Assembly (NCBI GenBank): GCA_963752585.1
Contig: CAVVYV010000008.1
Coordinates: 186,001 to 250,000, forward strand
Direction: 5' to 3'
DNA from: CAVVYV01 sp963752585
GTDB taxonomy: Bacteria; Actinomycetota; Thermoleophilia; Solirubrobacterales; 70-9
DNA: 64,000 nt
Under the pieces are notes generated by a model, which did not search any database, had not been told where the DNA came from, and was given only the letters and a program-made list of their open reading frames with translations. This document shows positions 61,777 through 64,000 of the stretch, piece after piece; the first letter of the stretch is position 1, and every line of letters begins with the position of its first letter. Made by a program: the position numbers and the translations under genes.

Positions 61777-63860
61777 GCCGCTTTGACGGCGGTGGCGCCG
61801 GCGTCCACCTCGAGCTCCCGGGCGACCATCTCGCGGGCGTCCTCGGGCTCGATCACGACGAGCTCGCCGGCCCCCTTGAGGACCTCGCGCAGGAGCCAGT
61901 CTTCGCTGCCGTAGGGGACCTCGATCACCAGGGCGCCGTCGGCGAGCTCCTCGACCACCGTGTGCTCCTCGCGGGCCCAGCGGGCGCGCTCGGGCGAGAC
62001 CCAGACCCGGGCGACCTCGGCCGCGGGCACCTGCCCCTCCGAGAGCCAGCCTCCCTCGATCGCGGCGATGTCGGCGACCTCCGGGCGGGGCTCGTAGTCC
62101 TCATCGGTGATCGTCGCCTCCTTGATCCGGTCGAGCCGGAAGTGGCGGACGTCCTCGCGGCGGCGATCGTAGGAGGCGACGTACCAGCCCTCGGGCCCGT
62201 TGGCGAGCCGGTAGGGCTCGATCTCCCGCTTGGTGAACTCGTCCTCGTTCTCCTTGTAGTAGTGGATCGCGAGCACCCGGCGCGCCTCGATCGCCTTGTT
62301 CACCTCGCGCGCGATCGCGGAGTCGTCGCCGCCCGAGGCGGCGATCTCGAGCCCCTCCTCGGAGGGGTCGTGGCCGAGGGCGCCGACGATCTTCTTCCGG
62401 GCGCTGAGCAGGCCGCTCTGGGGCAGGTGATCGCCGAACAGGTCGATCGCGGCGACCAGCGCCTTCGCCTCCAGCGGCAGCAGGCGGGCGGGCCGGGAGA
62501 AGCTGTCGCCGTAGGGCTCGGCGTCGACCTCGATCTCGTCGCCCTGGAGCTCGGCGTAGAGCACGTAGGTGCCGCCGCCGAAGTTGACGACGTTGAGCAG
62601 GTCGATGTCGTCGCGGAGCTCCTCCTCGCTGACATGAAGGCTCTCGATCACCTCGGAGACCGCCAGGCGGCTCTCCGCCTTGGCGGCCTCGATCAGCATC
62701 CCGGCGAGGGTGACCAGACGGGCGAAGCGCTCCGGGCGGATCGAGGACTCCGAGCGGCCGTTGCCGCGAGAAGCCCCTCGGGTTGCCGGGGGGACCGTTC
62801 TCACCGACCGCGCGGGCTCGAAGTCGCCGGCGTGGCGCTCGCTGAGCAGCTCCAGCCGCTCGGGCACCTCACTCGCCAGCTCCTCGGGCTCGAGCACGGT
62901 GGCGTTCTGGCGCCAGCGCAGCACCCAGGCGACGATCTGGCGGCTCGACGCGTACTCGGTCTCGAACACCTTCCCCTTGCCCGGCGCCCCGTCGGCGCGC
63001 CCGGCGTTGCGGATCTCGCCGTAGGAGCCGAAGTCGCGCTCGACCAGCCAGGCGATCCGGTCGCGGAGGAAGATCTTCGCGGTCCCCTGGATGTCGCCAA
63101 GCTGCCACTCGGCGCGGCGGGCGTAGTCGCGGCGGTCGAAGTCCTCGGGCGGGGCGAAGTCGTGCTCGGCCTTCGAGGCGTAGGAGACCTTGCCGCGGAT
63201 TCGCGAGAGCCGGAAGACCCGGACCGCCTCGCGCTCGTGGGAATGGCCGATCAGATAGAACTGGCCGCCGCGGTAGACCAGGTGGTAGGGGTCGACCTTT
63301 CTCTTCTCCTCCGAGTCGCGCTCGATCGTGTAGTAGGTGAACTCGATCGTCTTCCGGCGCGAGATCGCGGTCTCGATCTTCGACAGCCGCTGGGAGAGCT
63401 CGGCGCCGTCGGCCTTCGCGGTCATCCGCACCTCGACCGAGGTCTCCCCGGTCGAGGTCAGGGGGCTGGGGCGCCCCCAGGAGACCTGCTGGAGCGCCAG
63501 GCGCAGGGGCTCGGCGTAGGCGAACTCCCCGTCGAGCAGGTGGAGCGCGGTCTGCAGCGCCGCCAGCTCGTTGTCGGAGAACTTGATCGCCGGGAGGTAG
63601 TAGTTCTCCGGGGGCAGGGAGTAGAGCTCGGACTCGTATCCCTGCATGCTCTCGCCGGGCTTCTCGACGTGGAGGATGATCCCGAGGCTCTCGAGCTCGG
63701 CGCGATCGGCGTAGAAGCGGCGCGCGAAGGCGTCGTCGTTCATGTCGCTGTATCCCTCCACCTCGCGCTTGATCTCGAGCGCCGAGGTCGGCCTGCCCTG
63801 GGCCATCAGGAAGGAGATCAGCGAGAGCTGGCGGATCAGCTTCTCGGTGTCCTTGGCCAC
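61773..63860 (-). CDS. Fused PafB-PafC-type WYL-domain regulator
   Basis: 695 residues made of two halves, each with an HTH and a WYL domain. Half 1 (about 1-330) has EKLIRQLSLISFLMAQ and IEFTYYTIERDSEEKRKVDPYHLVY. Half 2 (about 355-695) has FARLVTLAGMLIEAAKA and LAIHYYKENEDEFTKREIEPYRL. A Pro/Arg-rich linker joins them. PafBC is the LexA-independent DNA-damage activator of actinobacteria, usually two proteins but naturally fused in some species. GTG 63860 is chosen because TTGGCT/TATGCT precede it by 6 nt. It heads a unit overlapping the MBL and acylase genes. Confidence 0.88.
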   Translation of the reverse strand: MAKDTEKLIRQLSLISFLMAQGRPTSALEIKREVEGYSDMNDDAFARRFYADRAELESLGIILHVEKPGESMQGYESELYSLPPENYYLPAIKFSDNELAALQTALHLLDGEFAYAEPLRLALQQVSWGRPSPLTSTGETSVEVRMTAKADGAELSQRLSKIETAISRRKTIEFTYYTIERDSEEKRKVDPYHLVYRGGQFYLIGHSHEREAVRVFRLSRIRGKVSYASKAEHDFAPPEDFDRRDYARRAEWQLGDIQGTAKIFLRDRIAWLVERDFGSYGEIRNAGRADGAPGKGKVFETEYASSRQIVAWVLRWRQNATVLEPEELASEVPERLELLSERHAGDFEPARSVRTVPPATRGASRGNGRSESSIRPERFARLVTLAGMLIEAAKAESRLAVSEVIESLHVSEEELRDDIDLLNVVNFGGGTYVLYAELQGDEIEVDAEPYGDSFSRPARLLPLEAKALVAAIDLFGDHLPQSGLLSARKKIVGALGHDPSEEGLEIAASGGDDSAIAREVNKAIEARRVLAIHYYKENEDEFTKREIEPYRLANGPEGWYVASYDRRREDVRHFRLDRIKEATITDEDYEPRPEVADIAAIEGGWLSEGQVPAAEVARVWVSPERARWAREEHTVVEELADGALVIEVPYGSEDWLLREVLKGAGELVVIEPEDAREMVARELEVDAGATAVKAA

Positions 63861-63866
63861 GGGCGC

Positions 63867-63894
63867 AGCATAGACGCGACCCTGTGCCAGCCAA
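63867..63894 (-). promoter_or_regulatory. Promoter of the PafBC-like gene (leaderless)
   Basis: Minus-strand TTGGCT (63894-63889) and TATGCT (63872-63867) are spaced 16 bp; the -10 ends 6 nt before GTG 63860. The clearest complete leaderless promoter in the window. Confidence 0.6.
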
Positions 63895-63941
63895 TCCGCG
63901 CCAATCACGGATCAGAAACTGATCTGCGCAATTTGCAGGCC

Positions 63942-63947
63942 TATGCT
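63942..63947 (+). promoter_or_regulatory. -10 element of the HAD hydrolase gene
   Basis: TATGCT ends 7 nt before GTG 63955. It is the same hexamer used by the divergent PafBC-like gene, making a symmetric divergent promoter pair. The hexamer contains the in-frame ATG 63943, which argues for GTG as the start. Confidence 0.45.
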
Positions 63948-63954
63948 GCCGCGG

Positions 63955-64000
63955 GTGATCTCGGCGGTGATCTTCGACCTCGACGGCCTCCTGATCGATT
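63955..64000 (+). CDS. HAD-superfamily hydrolase, N-terminus only (runs off window)
   Basis: The first 15 codons from GTG 63955 read ISAVIFDLDGLLID, the DxDG nucleophile motif (DLDG) of HAD phosphatases of the beta-phosphoglucomutase/phosphoglycolate-phosphatase type. The cap and remaining motifs lie outside the window. ATG 63943 is in frame but sits inside the -10 element. Confidence 0.8.
   Translation, partial: MISAVIFDLDGLLID

Noticed and set aside
1..64000. tRNA, rRNA, insertion sequences, prophage and CRISPR arrays
   Set aside because: Gaps between genes are mostly under 200 bp and none showed a cloverleaf, transposase, integrase or spaced repeats. A systematic covariance-model search was not possible here.

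Overview
The window is high-GC DNA with dense, short-spaced genes. The gene content suggests an actinobacterium, probably of the class Thermoleophilia (Solirubrobacterales/Gaiellales-like): a fused PafB-PafC-type WYL regulator, an Lhr helicase, a GroES gene under CIRCE, a 7Fe ferredoxin, an F420-associated zinc metalloprotease, a PPOX/F420-type flavoprotein, MmpL, and a LAxTG sortase substrate. The placement is inferred from gene content and composition only. No rRNA, tRNA, insertion sequence, phage gene or CRISPR array was seen.

Layout. 1-14.3 kb holds housekeeping and repair genes: the ileS 3' end, thioredoxin, a dolichol-phosphate-mannose-synthase-like enzyme, PolX, OtsB, TauE/SafE proteins, an HD phosphohydrolase, a PAC2 protein, a UvrD/AddB-like helicase-nuclease, an IMPase-like phosphatase, a zinc metalloprotease and an alpha/beta hydrolase. 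Many of these reading frames are broken by single-base shifts, often at G/C homopolymers. 14.4-15 kb holds an octapeptide-repeat protein behind a LexA-box-like palindrome. 15-41 kb is a large exopolysaccharide/glycan locus: two Wzy/O-antigen-ligase-like proteins, a Wzz-BY-kinase, a Wzx flippase, a polyprenyl sugar-1-phosphate transferase, seven glycosyltransferase genes (one a double GT4), a GT39-like membrane enzyme, a FemAB/GNAT-like acyltransferase, a secreted GH-A hydrolase, two deacetylase-like proteins (NodB-like and ChbG-like), and an ECF sigma factor divergent from a LAFTG-anchored surface protein. Mrp lies within this stretch.

41-54.5 kb holds ferredoxin, an NAD-dependent epimerase-like protein, groES-groEL, a small SRPBCC/ASCH/Pcm/Crp group, Lhr, an MmpL transporter, and a DUF1801/MarR divergent pair. 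54.5-58.1 kb is an overlapping rmlA-rmlDB-rmlC operon making dTDP-L-rhamnose, a likely sugar donor for the glycan locus; rmlD and rmlB are read as one open frame. 58.1-64 kb carries a PPOX protein, a penicillin-acylase-family Ntn hydrolase, a metallo-beta-lactamase-fold hydrolase and the fused PafBC regulator, then the first codons of a HAD hydrolase.

A recurrent regulatory theme is a TANNNT -10 hexamer 4-9 nt before the start codon, which implies widespread leaderless transcripts. Genes with conventional leaders (trxA, groES, the ECF sigma factor, the DUF1801 gene, the sugar transferase) stand out against this.
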